Part shown: positions 41,224-51,410 of the stretch, piece by piece | Layout: the number at the start of each line of letters is the position of its first letter | Position numbering within the stretch: the stretch's first letter is position 1 | Source: Pseudocercospora fijiensis CIRAD86 | Taxonomy: Eukaryota; Ascomycota; Dothideomycetes; Mycosphaerellales; Mycosphaerellaceae | DNA length: 64,000 nt | NCBI RefSeq assembly: GCF_000340215.1 | Contig: NW_006921532.1 | Span: 1,467,337-1,531,336 of the forward strand | Direction: 5' to 3' | The notes under the pieces: model-generated | The model's database searches: none | What the model saw: only the letters and a program-made list of their open reading frames with translations | Told to the model about the DNA's origin: nothing | Program-made: the position numbers and the translations under genes

Positions 41224-43455
41224 TTACATGACAGCGCACCCGCCACTCCTAGCACGTCGTCGCCTGCCGCCACCTACTCCCGAGCCCGGAGTGTGCACAT
41301 CTTCCTCATCTGCCGCCAGCATTTGAGCCTGACGCGCCCTTCTCTCCCGTCGTCTGCGACCTCCACCCAGAGTGTTCGCCTCTTCGGAAGCAATCATAAA
41401 CTCAGCCCACTTCCGTTCGAGGCGACGTGCGGCAATAAAGTCGCCCCGCATCACGCGCTTGAAGTGCTCTTCCACGGTTGGCTGATATGTGTAGAAACAT
41501 TTGAGCTGAATCACTTCTGTTGGGAAAGTCGTGCTCCGCACGATATGAACCCGCGATGGTGACGGCGAGCCCACATTCTCCGCGGACGAATTGGCAGAAG
41601 AGTCGGTCGACAGCTCCACGGGTGGAAGAGGCACCGTACGAGCTTGCACAGAAACATCGGCATTCCTGCAGAGGATCTCCCGGACACCAGTCCAGGTCAC
41701 GTTCTGGCAATCATAGACCACAAGTCTTAAGCCTACAGTCGGCTTGTAGAGGACGTGGCCGGGCTTGGCAGCTCCCTGGATAATCGTTCTCGCAACTCGC
41801 TCACGAACCATCGCTGCAGCTTCCGCGAGGACGAGATCGCCTATCCTCGTATTGTCCATTTCAAGAGACCGAAGATTTGTGCAGCTCTTCAGCACAGACA
41901 ACATTCCCGTATCTCCCATGTTCTCACAGTACGAGATGCTGAGATGGCGGAGCCGCTTCGCACATGGCGAATTGGCTAAAACGTGCAGTGTTGAATTGCT
42001 CAAGTCTTCCAGCTCCTCGATGTCCAGGTGAGTCAATATTGGTGTTGTTGGTAGCAGCTCTGCCATGGTAGCATCGAGAATGTCGTGGCATTTCGAAAGC
42101 TGCAAGCCTTCAATTTCAGGGATGTTGTTGACCAATGTTCGCACACCTTTGTCGGTTATGCCTCGACATCTTGTGAAGTCAAGATGCTTGAATCGCCTAG
42201 GAGGGACAATGGGCCTTCCAGAGATATAATCAATCTCATTCTCCCTGCCCTCGATCAGCACGGCTAGCGATTCGTCTGTTAGAGTGTCACAATTCATCAG
42301 GATCAAGCGCTCCAGTGTGTTGCGCAGGAACACCTCGTGCATGAAGTCGAGATCATCCCAACCTCGAACCTCTCCAGCTCGCAGATCCTTCAGGTTCGGA
42401 CAGCCTTCTATAACTTTACGAAGCCCGCGGGTATCAATATTGTTGCACCAAGAGATGTTGAGATGTTCCAATTTGGGACAGTTCTGTGCAATAATCTTCA
42501 TGCCAGCGTTGGTTGCTCCAGCGAGGCCTGACAGGTTGATGTGAACCAGCCTGCAGTTTGACCACAGGAAGTTATGAATCGAGGCTCGATCAATGCGACA
42601 TCCTTCCAGCGAAAAGTTCTCCAAATTGGTACAGGCGTCAGATAAACCTTTATAGTTCCACCTTTCCCGGAGCTGGACACAGCCTCGTAGGTTGAGGTCA
42701 CGCACAAATGGACCTGCGGAAGTGATGATACTGACCAATGCATCCCCAGGAATGTCCTGGTAGAAGCCTGCAGTATCCAGTATTGCCCAAAGCTGACCAT
42801 CAAAACACATCTCGTGCCACGACTTGGAGAGTATGGAGCATCGCACAACCTCTTTCGGGGTTAAGTATGTCAGGATCTCCATCTTCAGCTCCGAAGGCAG
42901 ATCTCGCCAGAAATTGAAATCTTTCCGCTGCAGCTTTTGCTTCGTGGCTGGTCGCGAGAAGTAGTCCTCGTCGACTTCGGTAATGCCAGGCGTGATGGCC
43001 GGCTTGGGTCGCAACTCAGATGGGAGACCAACAGAAAGCTTACCATCTTGCTGGGCGACATATCTGAGGCGGGCAGCATCGTCGAATCTAGGGATCTGAA
43101 TACCAGGAGTCGCAGCAGCTGAGGTTGGCGGCGTGGCGTATCCAGCGGAGAAGTCACGAGTCAGAGAAGGACCAAACGAGGGACTGCCATATGACGAGGC
43201 GGAGTTGAGAGAGATGCATGATATTGAGCCCCTGCCAGTACCATTATAGCTCTTAGCGCGGCTTCTGTTCAGCCTTGCGACGGATGGAGAGGAGGAAATG
43301 CGGTGAAGACCTGCAATCAATCGATGTCGGCCTTTCGGTTTGGGAGCCGATTGAGGCACATCCTCAAACGGAGGCGAGGCAAGAATGCTGCTCGTTGGCG
43401 GCTCGACGATCGGAGTGATTGCTTCTGTAATGGACTCGCTCGATGGGCTTGCCAT
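41224..43455 (-). CDS. F-box/leucine-rich-repeat protein with C-terminal CAAX box
   Basis: A single-exon 743-aa protein, probably a substrate receptor of an SCF ubiquitin ligase. The N-terminal ~175 residues are disordered and Ser/Pro-rich. An F-box spans about 178-222 (FWRDLPSELKMEILTYLTP, then SILSKSWHEMCFDGQLW) and would bind Skp1. LRRs of the Cys-containing type follow to about residue 560 (CPKLEHLNISWCNNIDTRG, FKHLDFTRCRGITDKGV, LRHLSISYCENMGDTGML). A basic region rich in Arg (GGGRRRRERRARQ and GGGRRRRARSGG) leads to the last four residues CAVM, a CAAX prenylation signal. It most resembles the Pof2/FBXL2-like group. Substrate unknown. The retrotransposon lies about 730 bp upstream. Confidence 0.85.
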   Translation of the reverse strand: MASPSSESITEAITPIVEPPTSSILASPPFEDVPQSAPKPKGRHRLIAGLHRISSSPSVARLNRSRAKSYNGTGRGSISCISLNSASSYGSPSFGPSLTRDFSAGYATPPTSAAATPGIQIPRFDDAARLRYVAQQDGKLSVGLPSELRPKPAITPGITEVDEDYFSRPATKQKLQRKDFNFWRDLPSELKMEILTYLTPKEVVRCSILSKSWHEMCFDGQLWAILDTAGFYQDIPGDALVSIITSAGPFVRDLNLRGCVQLRERWNYKGLSDACTNLENFSLEGCRIDRASIHNFLWSNCRLVHINLSGLAGATNAGMKIIAQNCPKLEHLNISWCNNIDTRGLRKVIEGCPNLKDLRAGEVRGWDDLDFMHEVFLRNTLERLILMNCDTLTDESLAVLIEGRENEIDYISGRPIVPPRRFKHLDFTRCRGITDKGVRTLVNNIPEIEGLQLSKCHDILDATMAELLPTTPILTHLDIEELEDLSNSTLHVLANSPCAKRLRHLSISYCENMGDTGMLSVLKSCTNLRSLEMDNTRIGDLVLAEAAAMVRERVARTIIQGAAKPGHVLYKPTVGLRLVVYDCQNVTWTGVREILCRNADVSVQARTVPLPPVELSTDSSANSSAENVGSPSPSRVHIVRSTTFPTEVIQLKCFYTYQPTVEEHFKRVMRGDFIAARRLERKWAEFMIASEEANTLGGGRRRRERRARQAQMLAADEEDVHTPGSGVGGGRRRRARSGGCAVM

Positions 43456-44179
43456 GGCTGATGCGTCGAGTGGGGTCTCCCGCTTCCACTATGTCGCTCG
43501 AACAAGGCGAGATGACCAGACCGACTGGCCTGGCCGGGCCTTCTAGTAGGGAATCCGAGCAATGCGAAGGTGTCGTCACCCAGGCACGCAAAATGAGTGG
43601 AATGGTGATGCGCTGGAGGTGAGGAGCTGAAGCTGGCCCCGCGTAGAGTCAGTTGCTCCTGCCCGGATGACCTCTTGCTGCTGCTTGCACGCCGGCACGA
43701 CTCGCGGGCTCTGCGGTCGAGATAAGCACAGAGATGCAGCTGACAGCCAGATCCAGATTCCGTGCAAATCTTCGCAAGAGCACGCCAGCGCGGTCGCCCT
43801 CTCCAAAACCAATGGACAGCCGGGCTGGTTTGGTGTTCACGAGCCACGCGGCTTATCGGCGTCTTATCGTCGAGTGGGATGGACCGTGGACGAAGCTGGA
43901 AGCGGGGTGCGGTCGCAGCGAGTGAAATATCATCAGACGCGATGGTTTGGGCGCTGTCAACGATGGTTTGGCATGAAACAAATGTCGAGGCGATGGCGAT
44001 GCGCAGAGTCAACACAACAGCGGACGTCGAGGGAGTAACGCAGCAAGAAAACCCCTGCCGGGAAAAGTCACTTCTTGAGACGTAGAGCAAGCATCCATGT
44101 CGTTTCTGCTTCGCCGCGGGCCTGCAGTTTCGTCTCGCATTCATCGGCCTGCATGCGCACTCCGACGCCACCACGACTG
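43456..44179. promoter_or_regulatory. F-box gene upstream region up to the retrotransposon
   Basis: About 725 bp of normal-composition sequence between the F-box start and the retrotransposon target site. Overlapping frames on both strands are not supported as genes. Confidence 0.5.
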
Positions 44180-44184
44180 AGTAG
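44180..44184. repeat. Target-site duplication AGTAG, left copy
   Basis: AGTAG immediately left of the left LTR; the same five bases follow the right LTR at 49477-49481. Confidence 0.7.
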
Positions 44185-44311
44185 ACTTGATGTAACTGAT
44201 GTATTGGAAGAAGGACTAATCTATATAGAAGTCCGAAGATAGAGTGCAGCAGTTGCAGCCTCAGGCATTAGGTACGTAATGGACCCTAATACCTAGGCAT
44301 ATACTCTAAGT
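44185..44311 (-). repeat. Left LTR (3' LTR of the element), 127 bp
   Basis: Aligns without gaps to 49350-49476 with ten differences, all transitions. Its outer 84 bp keep TpG/CpA sites; from 44269 inward all six differences are TpA here against CpA or TpG in the other copy. Confidence 0.9.
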
Positions 44312-44320
44312 CACCCCCTT
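44312..44320 (-). other. Polypurine tract
   Basis: AAGGGGGTG on the minus strand directly abuts the left LTR on its inner side. This is the place of the plus-strand primer and fixes the element's orientation. Confidence 0.75.
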
Positions 44321-44479
44321 AGTACGTGCATATCGCTATAGAATGAAACAAACAATACAATAGCTATTCTATTAGCAAAGCAAACAAGGGGTATTAGGTA
44401 AGCAGAAACAGGTAAACTAACTAGACTACTCTTAGGTTAGACAAAGCAAACAAAGGCCCTCCTTAGTATTTAGCAGCTA

Positions 44480-47400
44480 GCTTCGCAGCGTTCTTAATAG
44501 CGGCCTTGCAATCTACTAGGTTTAGTTGTTTAATAAAGCGGCCGTGCTTAGTCTTATTAAGCGGCTTAGTAAAGCCATCGGCTATCTAATTATATATACT
44601 AACCTATTAGACGACAATAGTACTATTAGCAATCTTCTCTCGAATGTAGTAGATACGAGTATCTATATACTTCGTGCGGCTATTAATAGTAGACTTAGTA
44701 ATAGCGATAGCGGACTAATTGTCCTCGTAGAGCGTAACTAGAAGAATATAGCCCTTATAGCTAATTTCCTTTAATAAACGAGCTAAGGCAACTGCTTCCT
44801 TAGCCCCTATAGTAAGTTAAATATACTTAGCTTTAGTTAATAACAGTATAACGAGTGTCTAGCGGCCGGACTTATATAATAGAGGTCTGCCTATAATAGT
44901 AAAGTAGAAGCCGCCTATAGAGCGACGAGTAACTAGGTTATTAGCCTATAAGGTATTATAGTACCTAGCAAAGTTAAGCTTATCGTTCTGTATGCCTTAG
45001 AAGCGTATACTACGACTAAGGGTACTAACTAGGTACTTAATTAGCTAAAGGAGTGCGGTATAATGCTCTTTAGTAGGGTTAGAGATAAATCGTAACAACA
45101 GGCCTATAGTATAGCAAGCATTAGGTCGTATAATTATAGCTAGCTAGAGAGCTTTACTAATACCTTCTTAATACTAAGTCTTAAAGGCGGTACTAGCTAT
45201 ATAGCCCTTAGGTACGCGTTAAATAGACGTCTTAATATAGCGAGGTGCTATTAGAGTAGCTAGACCGATACGGCTACGTATACTATACTTCTCGTAGAGC
45301 CTATTTAAGTAGGCGTCCTAAACAACGTAGATAGTACGCTTATTACAGTCGCGGATAATGCGTATACCGAGATAGTAGTAAAGGTTACTAAGTTCTCGCA
45401 TATTAAATCGGTCCTTTAGTATCTAAGCAACGGCTTCTAGCGCTAATAGGCTGTAGGCGATAATAATTATATTATCGACGTAGATAACAATAATCGAGCC
45501 GCTAACGTGCTTAAATATATAGACGTCGGACATTATTAGAATAAAGTCTAGGCTCTTCAAGTACTTCCGAAGCTCTTTATACTATAGCATTAGTAACTGC
45601 TTTAGACTATATAGGGCCTTTAGTAGCAGGCAAACTATGCCCTTGCTACTACGGTCTTTAAAGCTATATAGCTGCTCGACGTAGATCTTATACTTATCCC
45701 CGATAAGCGCGTTAAGGAAGGCAGTTAGAATGTCGTACTACTTAGCCTCTAGGTTATAGTGTGCAATTAGACTAAACAAGGCTCGAAGCGTGCAAGGCTT
45801 AGTAATAGCCGCATAAGTCTCGTTATAATCCTATCCTTTAACCTATGTAAAGCTACGGACGACCTAACGAGCCTTAAACCGGCTTACCTTACTATTAGCG
45901 TTACGCTTAATAGTGAATACCTATCGGCTACAGACAACCTTGCGACCTTTAGGTACTTCTAGTCGAGAAACGTATACCTACGTATAGTTGTCTATTAGTA
46001 ACTTATATTTAGCCTTATAGGCGTCCTTCTATTATAGCTAATATAGTAACTAAGTCGCCTCCTTATAGCTCTTCGGAATAGGAATAGTGTCTTCTATATC
46101 GCTCTACTTAGCAATATAGCAAGTAGCTATAAAGCCCTTTATATAGGCTATTAGTATATTAGCTAGGCTACGGCGAGTTAATCGATTGATACTAGCATCG
46201 GCTAGGTATCTACGTAATAGCTCTCGTACTAACTTATTGCTTCGAGTAGTACGTATTGAACGAGCGCCTATAGTATTTAGTCGCTCAAACTCCGGCAACT
46301 AGCTAGGCTCGCCCTTCTTAGCGTAAGGATCGTACGCTAGTTCTTCCTCGGCTAACTAAAAGCTATCTTTATTACTTAAAGCTAGTAGTTGAACGTCTAG
46401 AAGGTCGTTATCGATTAGTAACGGATTAGCGACCTTATTAGCTATTTCTGTAGGTCCTTATATAGGCTATTCTTCTTACTAAGCTAGAAGCCGCTAGACT
46501 ATACTAGCAGCCTCGGTAGGCGACGGAGCCTCGTTGCTTATAGAATTAAACAAAGCCGGTATAATAGACTCGAGTGTAACAAACTCGTTCTTAGCTAGGT
46601 TATTAGGATTGGCGTATAGGTTTATGCCCTCTAGAAGCGACAACTTATCGTCCCCTAACTTAATAAACTAGACATCCTTCGAGGCAATAACCTTGTATTC
46701 GTTAGATAAGTAGATTATGTATTTGCTAGAGTCTACTAAGTCCTTCGTATAACTAACTAGCTTACTAAGCTTTCCTCGAGCGTCAAACTTCTTGCTATAA
46801 GCTATACTATAGTCGTAGACAATAGCAGTATAGCTATAAGCTCGAAGGTGCTATAGGCGTAGCTATGTTCGTAACTAATTAAGCTCCTTAGCTATAATAG
46901 TATATAGGCTTCCTCCGTTAGCGGTTAGCGTAATATTAAGGACCTGCGTAGCGGAGGCAACAGTATATAGCTATAGGAACTTAGGAAGGTTAGCCTATAG
47001 CATTATCTTTCTCGCAGTCGTATAGACGATATAATTGCTAACCTTAGTAAGACTATTCTAAGTAGAAGAATGAGGAGCTATAACCTATAGTACAATGCCC
47101 TAATTACGAGCCTAGCTTAATAGCTAATTTCCGCCGTATTTACCCCCTCTATCGAGGCAGTAGATTAGGATTAAGCAACTAGTCTATGTACGAACATGTA
47201 TACGATAGTCCTTAATAGCTACTATAGCCCCTAACTTAAGCGTACTAGTATATTCGTATCGATAGCCTAACTTAGCGTATATAAACAGTGTAAAATAGCG
47301 CTCCTATAACAGACTAGGATTAGTAATAGTAACTATATCTATATAGATAATGTAATAGATCGTAGATAGTCGTACGCGTAGTAGCCGATTGTATTCTTTA

Positions 47401-49300
47401 TATAACATAGCTATGCGATAGGCAATGTAGTTGCGGAAGTCCTTCTTAGTACTAGTAATAACAATCTAACCCTTAGATTCTATTCTTAGCAGCTTGCGGT
47501 AATGAATATAGCTATATCGTAGATGCTACTCATCTATAGTGCCTGTAGGTACCCCCTTCTTCGATAGAAGGGCAACCACTTCACTATCTAGACTAGAGGT
47601 TAGTATATAGAGGTAGGGAAGTCCATTCTTACGGTATGTCTAAGCGATAGTAACCTTATTGCCCTCTACTATCGTAAATAGGATACGCTTATTATTTCGG
47701 TAGAAACAACCCTTATCGGCAAGCTTCTTAGTAGATAGAAGGTTGGCTGCTAGACCTAGAATATACAGCGTATTAGACAGCTTTATATTGCTAACACTAC
47801 GCTTATTAATAACCTTAGTCTAAGCTATACTTACTATCGTAGCGTGCTTCGTGTTGCTACTAAACCGGACAGGAATGTAGCAGCCTTTATATTTAATAAG
47901 CAGTAAGGGGTTATTAACTATATATATGCTAGTACCTAAGTCGATAACCTAATTAGTAGTACGAGTGCTAGCCGTGAGAGCCGTAGAAACCTGGTCGCTA
48001 ATAGTAACTATAGTAGCGCTTGCAGTGAAGGCGTAATTGTAGTTTAGGTCTAATAACACCCCCGGGGTAGCATTAGCCGTATATAGCCCCTAAGTACTAT
48101 TTTAACTACCCTAACTAGACGGCTGCTATTGCTGTTAAGCAGTTAACGCCTATTGTTGCTTCTTCTTAGCCTTCTGCTTCTCGCGATAAAGACGGTCTTC
48201 CTCCTTTAGATAAGGATACTTAGTATAGCACCGATCGGATAGGTAAGCGCCTTAGTAGTATAAGCACTTCTTACGATTCTAACCATTCTAGTTGTTTCTA
48301 CTACGACTACGACTATTGCTGTTTCCGCGGCTACTACGACCGCTACGGTTCGAGTTACCTCGACCGTTATTATTACTATTACTACCTTGCTGTTATAGTT
48401 AGCGCTAAAGACTAAAGAAGCTATTATATTAGGCCTAGTTCAATTAAGCTACATTCTTATTAAGTAACGCGCTAATAATGTTGTTAAGTGTATTATCGTT
48501 AATAGTGTATTCGGAGGCGCGTATCTGCTTTCGGCGTATCTATACGAAAGCCTCGTAGAATAGAGAGATCTATATAATAAACATATAGACAGCCTAGTAT
48601 TAGCTAATAGCTAATTTAGTATCCTTTAAGGTATTAAGCTTCTTCTTATACTTATTATAGAACTTCTTAATGTCCTTGCTATTATACCGAAGGGTAATAT
48701 ATTCCTAGTAGAGTATGAATTTAGTAGACCTACCTTTACTAGTGTATTTCTTATATAGGTAAGTCTACACTTCCTACGATATAGCGAGACTAAGCAACGA
48801 CTACTAAACCTCGGCGACATAGTTAGCAAAGATCTACGTACGCGCTAATTAATCTTTTGCTTCCTATTTATCTTGTCGGTCTTTAAACTCTAACTAAGTT
48901 TTAGAAGACAACTTAATATTAGGCTTTAGGCGGGTCCCCTAGATATAGCGCTATACCTATATGCCTTTAAGGGCACCCTTAGCGGCATAAGACTATAATA
49001 GATAATTCTCCTTATTCTTTAGCTTAGGGATATTGCTTATGTAAGCGCTAGCAGAAGTTATAGAGGGAGCTATTGCGGACAGCGACGGCGATAATATAGA
49101 AAGAGACGTTAGACTTGTCTTAAGGGGCGGCCGATAGGCGCGCCTATGTTCTAGTATAGCGGATAGCTAATACTATTAGTAACCGACTCGAGTCTAGTAC
49201 CTACTAGAATACTCGAGGGCGGCGGCGGCGACGGTATTAGTATCGGCGCAATTTTTAGTAACGAGCGCTAGCTACGCAGCTATCGGAGTAACTATTAGAA
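44480..49300 (-). pseudogene. Degenerate gag-pol of the copia element
   Basis: Read on the minus strand this is one decayed polyprotein. Near 48.25 kb, KKCLYY and LSDRCYTKYP remain of a zinc knuckle whose second Cys and His positions now read Tyr. VIDLGTS near 47.95 kb is the protease site. LSNTLYILGLAANLLS (about 47.75 kb) is the pre-integrase region typical of copia. Reverse transcriptase shows GSIIVIYVDNIIII around 45.47 kb, with Asn at the second catalytic aspartate. RNase H shows DN, a stop at 44715-44717, then SAIAI, SRTKYIDTR and YYIREK. TAG and TAA stops recur throughout. The longest remaining frames are only about 60-70 codons. No functional product is possible. Confidence 0.88.
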
Positions 49301-49337
49301 TACGTAGTAAACGTGTTATATGCGTTAGAAACGTAGG

Positions 49338-49348
49338 GGGCTTATAAC
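49338..49348 (-). other. Primer-binding site, half-tRNA-iMet type
   Basis: GTTATAAGCCC on the minus strand lies one base inside the right (5') LTR. It matches the complement of the anticodon stem-loop of initiator tRNA-Met, with one G-to-A change. Copia and Ty5 prime from such a tRNA half rather than from the tRNA 3' end. Confidence 0.7.
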
Positions 49349-49349
49349 T

Positions 49350-49476
49350 ACTTAATGTAACTAATATATTAGAAGAAGGACTAATCTATATAGAAGTCCG
49401 AAGATAGAGTGCAGCAGTTGCAGCCTCAGGCATCAGGCACGTGATGGACCCTAACACCTAGGCATACACTCCAAGT
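49350..49476 (-). repeat. Right LTR (5' LTR of the element), 127 bp
   Basis: Partner of 44185-44311. Its inner first 22 bp carry four TpA changes where the left LTR keeps TpG; everything from 49372 outward is unmutated. Confidence 0.9.
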
Positions 49477-49481
49477 AGTAG
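49477..49481. repeat. Target-site duplication AGTAG, right copy
   Basis: Matches 44180-44184. The site lies in tandem AGT units, so the exact edge could shift by a few bases. Confidence 0.7.
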
Positions 49482-50096
49482 TACGCGAGCTGTGTCGCCG
49501 AAAGAAAGTGCGGTGCCAGCCCCAGCCGGGTGAAGAGTCAGTCCGGCTTTCACCAAACAAGGAGGCCGGGCTTGCTTTCTGGATCGTGAAATTCGATACC
49601 ATCTTCTTACGCAACACTCCTCCCAGTCTTCGTCACCACAGCCAGCTACTTTTCGACCTGAGCGGCATGGCTCTGAACGGCAACTGGAGGCTGTAGCAGT
49701 ATGGCTAGCTGCTAGCTGCCGAGAAAAGGCCACGCGTGGCATCCAGCCCCCAAAGTTCTTCCGGATTGCCCAAATCAACCCGCCTATCATCCATTCTCCA
49801 AAATGCCTCCGTTCTGCAGGGCAACTCATCCTTGCCGCCACGCGCTACAATGTACCTCACCATGTGCTTACCTTCTATGGACTGCGAAGGCTGGCCTTCC
49901 TCCGGCTTTCAGCAGTTTTTCTTCTGCTTATTAGTGGTTTGCTCTGCCATGTTTCCTCGTGGGACACCAAGTTCATGCCGTGGCACCACGATACGCAAAC
50001 ATACTTCGGATTGCTAGTCTATCGCAGCACCACTCGTTCCTGGACATCTACGCTCTAGTCCATCTTTCTCAGCTTGGCGACTAGCCATCAACTCGT
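49482..50096. other. Intergenic, nothing recognised
   Basis: About 615 bp of normal composition between the retrotransposon and the DUF1295 gene's stop codon. A 127-codon minus-strand frame is present but resembles no family and runs into the LTR. Confidence 0.5.
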
Positions 50097-51212
50097 CTAT
50101 TTCTTCTTGGCCTCTTGGGCTCCATATTTCTCCATTTCCTCCTCATCCCAGCCCTTTCCGATCAGCATTGGTACAAACCTACCCACACGCTCTTGATAGA
50201 TTCGATACTCAGGATACTTCCCAGCACTGATTCTTTCTGTGATCGGAGTGCTGCCAAGGAAGATACCAACGTAAGCAATAACGCCTACACAAGTCCAGTT
50301 CCAAAAAGTGTGACTTTCGTAGCAGGCCCATTGATACAGCAAAATCCAAATTGTTTGCTCAGCTGCGAAGTTCGGGTGACGACTGTACTTCCACAGTCCA
50401 GTGGTTACGAAACCGCGGTCCATTTGTGCACGTGTCCACCCAGTCGGCACTTTGGCAGTCTTCTGATACTCTTTCTTCGCTTGCTGGTAGTTCCACATTT
50501 GTCCGTCTGCAAAATATTCAAATACCACGAGACCCATGAGAGTTCGGCTGAACAGCTGGTCAGAGCCGCTCAATTCAGGTTGGAGCCGGGATGTGAGAAG
50601 AAGGACGTAGGTGGGCAGTGTTACGCTCCATAAGATGACCTCGCATTCATTAGCATGGGAAAGAAGTGTCGTCCTTATGATACTCACCAATTGCAAAGAG
50701 GAGATGAACAGGATGTTCAAGAGAATGAAACCAACAGAGCCAATGCGCTTCTTGATCAGCTCCCATCGGTAATCCTCGCTCCCTATCTGGTAGCCGCCTT
50801 TTCGCCAATAGTTAAAGGTGAGCCTCATGGACCAGAGAACGCTGAACGCGAGTACATGATCCACACGTTGAGTGGACAGGCCATTGAGTCGTGCCCAGAG
50901 TGCATAGTGGAGGTTGAAAAGAGCTGGCAGGATACTCCAAACGCGATCGACTTGCGAGTAGTTTTTGTTAATCTCAGCGACAAGGAGGAAGACCGGAAAT
51001 GCAGCGATGCACCAGGCAAGTCCAGAGATGGCAGGGTTCGTCGATACGTAGAGCTGTTTCAAAGCCTCTACATCTCCGAGAGATTCGTAGACTTGGGTTG
51101 GGAGCGCGTAGAGCTGGGGAAGAAAGGGCTCGAAGGTCTTCTTGTAATCAGCACAGTCTGCAAGTGTCTTGACGACTGGCAATGCCACATCGGCGGCTGC
51201 TGGTATCAACAT
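50097..51212 (-). CDS. DUF1295 multi-pass membrane protein (steroid-reductase-like)
   Basis: Exons 51212-50688 and 50639-50097 give 355 aa. The 48-nt intron (donor GTGAGT, branch CTAAT, acceptor CGAG) is stop-free and a multiple of three; retention would add 16 residues. The protein belongs to the DUF1295 group of the isoprenylcysteine methyltransferase/steroid 5-alpha-reductase superfamily. Seen: INKNYSQVDRVWSILPAL, WSMRLTFNYWRKGGY, several membrane helices, and the C-terminal signature GLWKYSRHPNFAAEQTIW followed by GSTPITERIS and a closing Lys-rich tail (EAKKK) that could retain it in the ER. An NADPH-linked reduction in lipid metabolism is likely; substrate unknown. It is divergent from NDUFAF5, with 198 bp between start codons. 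Confidence 0.87.
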   Translation of the reverse strand: MLIPAAADVALPVVKTLADCADYKKTFEPFLPQLYALPTQVYESLGDVEALKQLYVSTNPAISGLAWCIAAFPVFLLVAEINKNYSQVDRVWSILPALFNLHYALWARLNGLSTQRVDHVLAFSVLWSMRLTFNYWRKGGYQIGSEDYRWELIKKRIGSVGFILLNILFISSLQLVSIIRTTLLSHANECEVILWSVTLPTYVLLLTSRLQPELSGSDQLFSRTLMGLVVFEYFADGQMWNYQQAKKEYQKTAKVPTGWTRAQMDRGFVTTGLWKYSRHPNFAAEQTIWILLYQWACYESHTFWNWTCVGVIAYVGIFLGSTPITERISAGKYPEYRIYQERVGRFVPMLIGKGWDEEEMEKYGAQEAKKK

Positions 51213-51410
51213 GATTCTCTTGCAGTAAATTTGTCAACGTCGCGTTTCTTGCTAGAAATGTGGATGACGTGAATGATCTACCAACGCCAAAAAGGAGCAG
51301 GAGCTGGGTCAGTGCTTTAAGCGCTAGAGGCACATCCTGGATCAATAACCTTGTGGATGTCTACTTTGTTCTCTTGACCATTTCATCACTTCGCTTTTCT
51401 GCCATCGAGC

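Larger units (their letters stand above)
44185..49476 (-). mobile_element. Full-length Ty1/copia LTR retrotransposon, RIP-inactivated
   Basis: A 5292-bp element with 127-bp direct LTRs, a 5-bp target duplication, a polypurine tract and a primer-binding site, so both ends are intact. The coding strand is minus: a gag-like zinc-knuckle region (about 48.2 kb), an aspartic protease-like VIDLGTS (about 47.95 kb), integrase region, reverse transcriptase (YVDN at about 45.47 kb) and RNase H (about 44.7 kb). This protease-integrase-RT-RNase H order defines Pseudoviridae-type (copia) elements. Every domain is broken by stops and substitutions, most of them TpA where CpA or TpG is expected. LTR ends may be off by a few bases; ACTTG...CAAGT was chosen because it gives matching 5-bp termini and a perfect target duplication. 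Confidence 0.9.

Noticed and set aside
44185..44311. Alternative LTR ends TGATG...CTCCA (canonical TG...CA)
   Set aside because: This would fit the usual TG...CA rule, but then the flanks (AGACT and AGTAG) are not identical; ACTTG...CAAGT gives a perfect AGTAG duplication and abuts the polypurine tract.
44526..44741. Plus-strand 71-codon frame inside the retrotransposon
   Set aside because: It is the antisense of the RNase H region, in which coding-strand motifs are recognisable; the frame is chance.
49458..49841. 127-codon minus-strand frame overlapping the right LTR
   Set aside because: It begins in unique DNA and runs into the LTR, has no homology-like segments, and no support as a gene or a host fusion.
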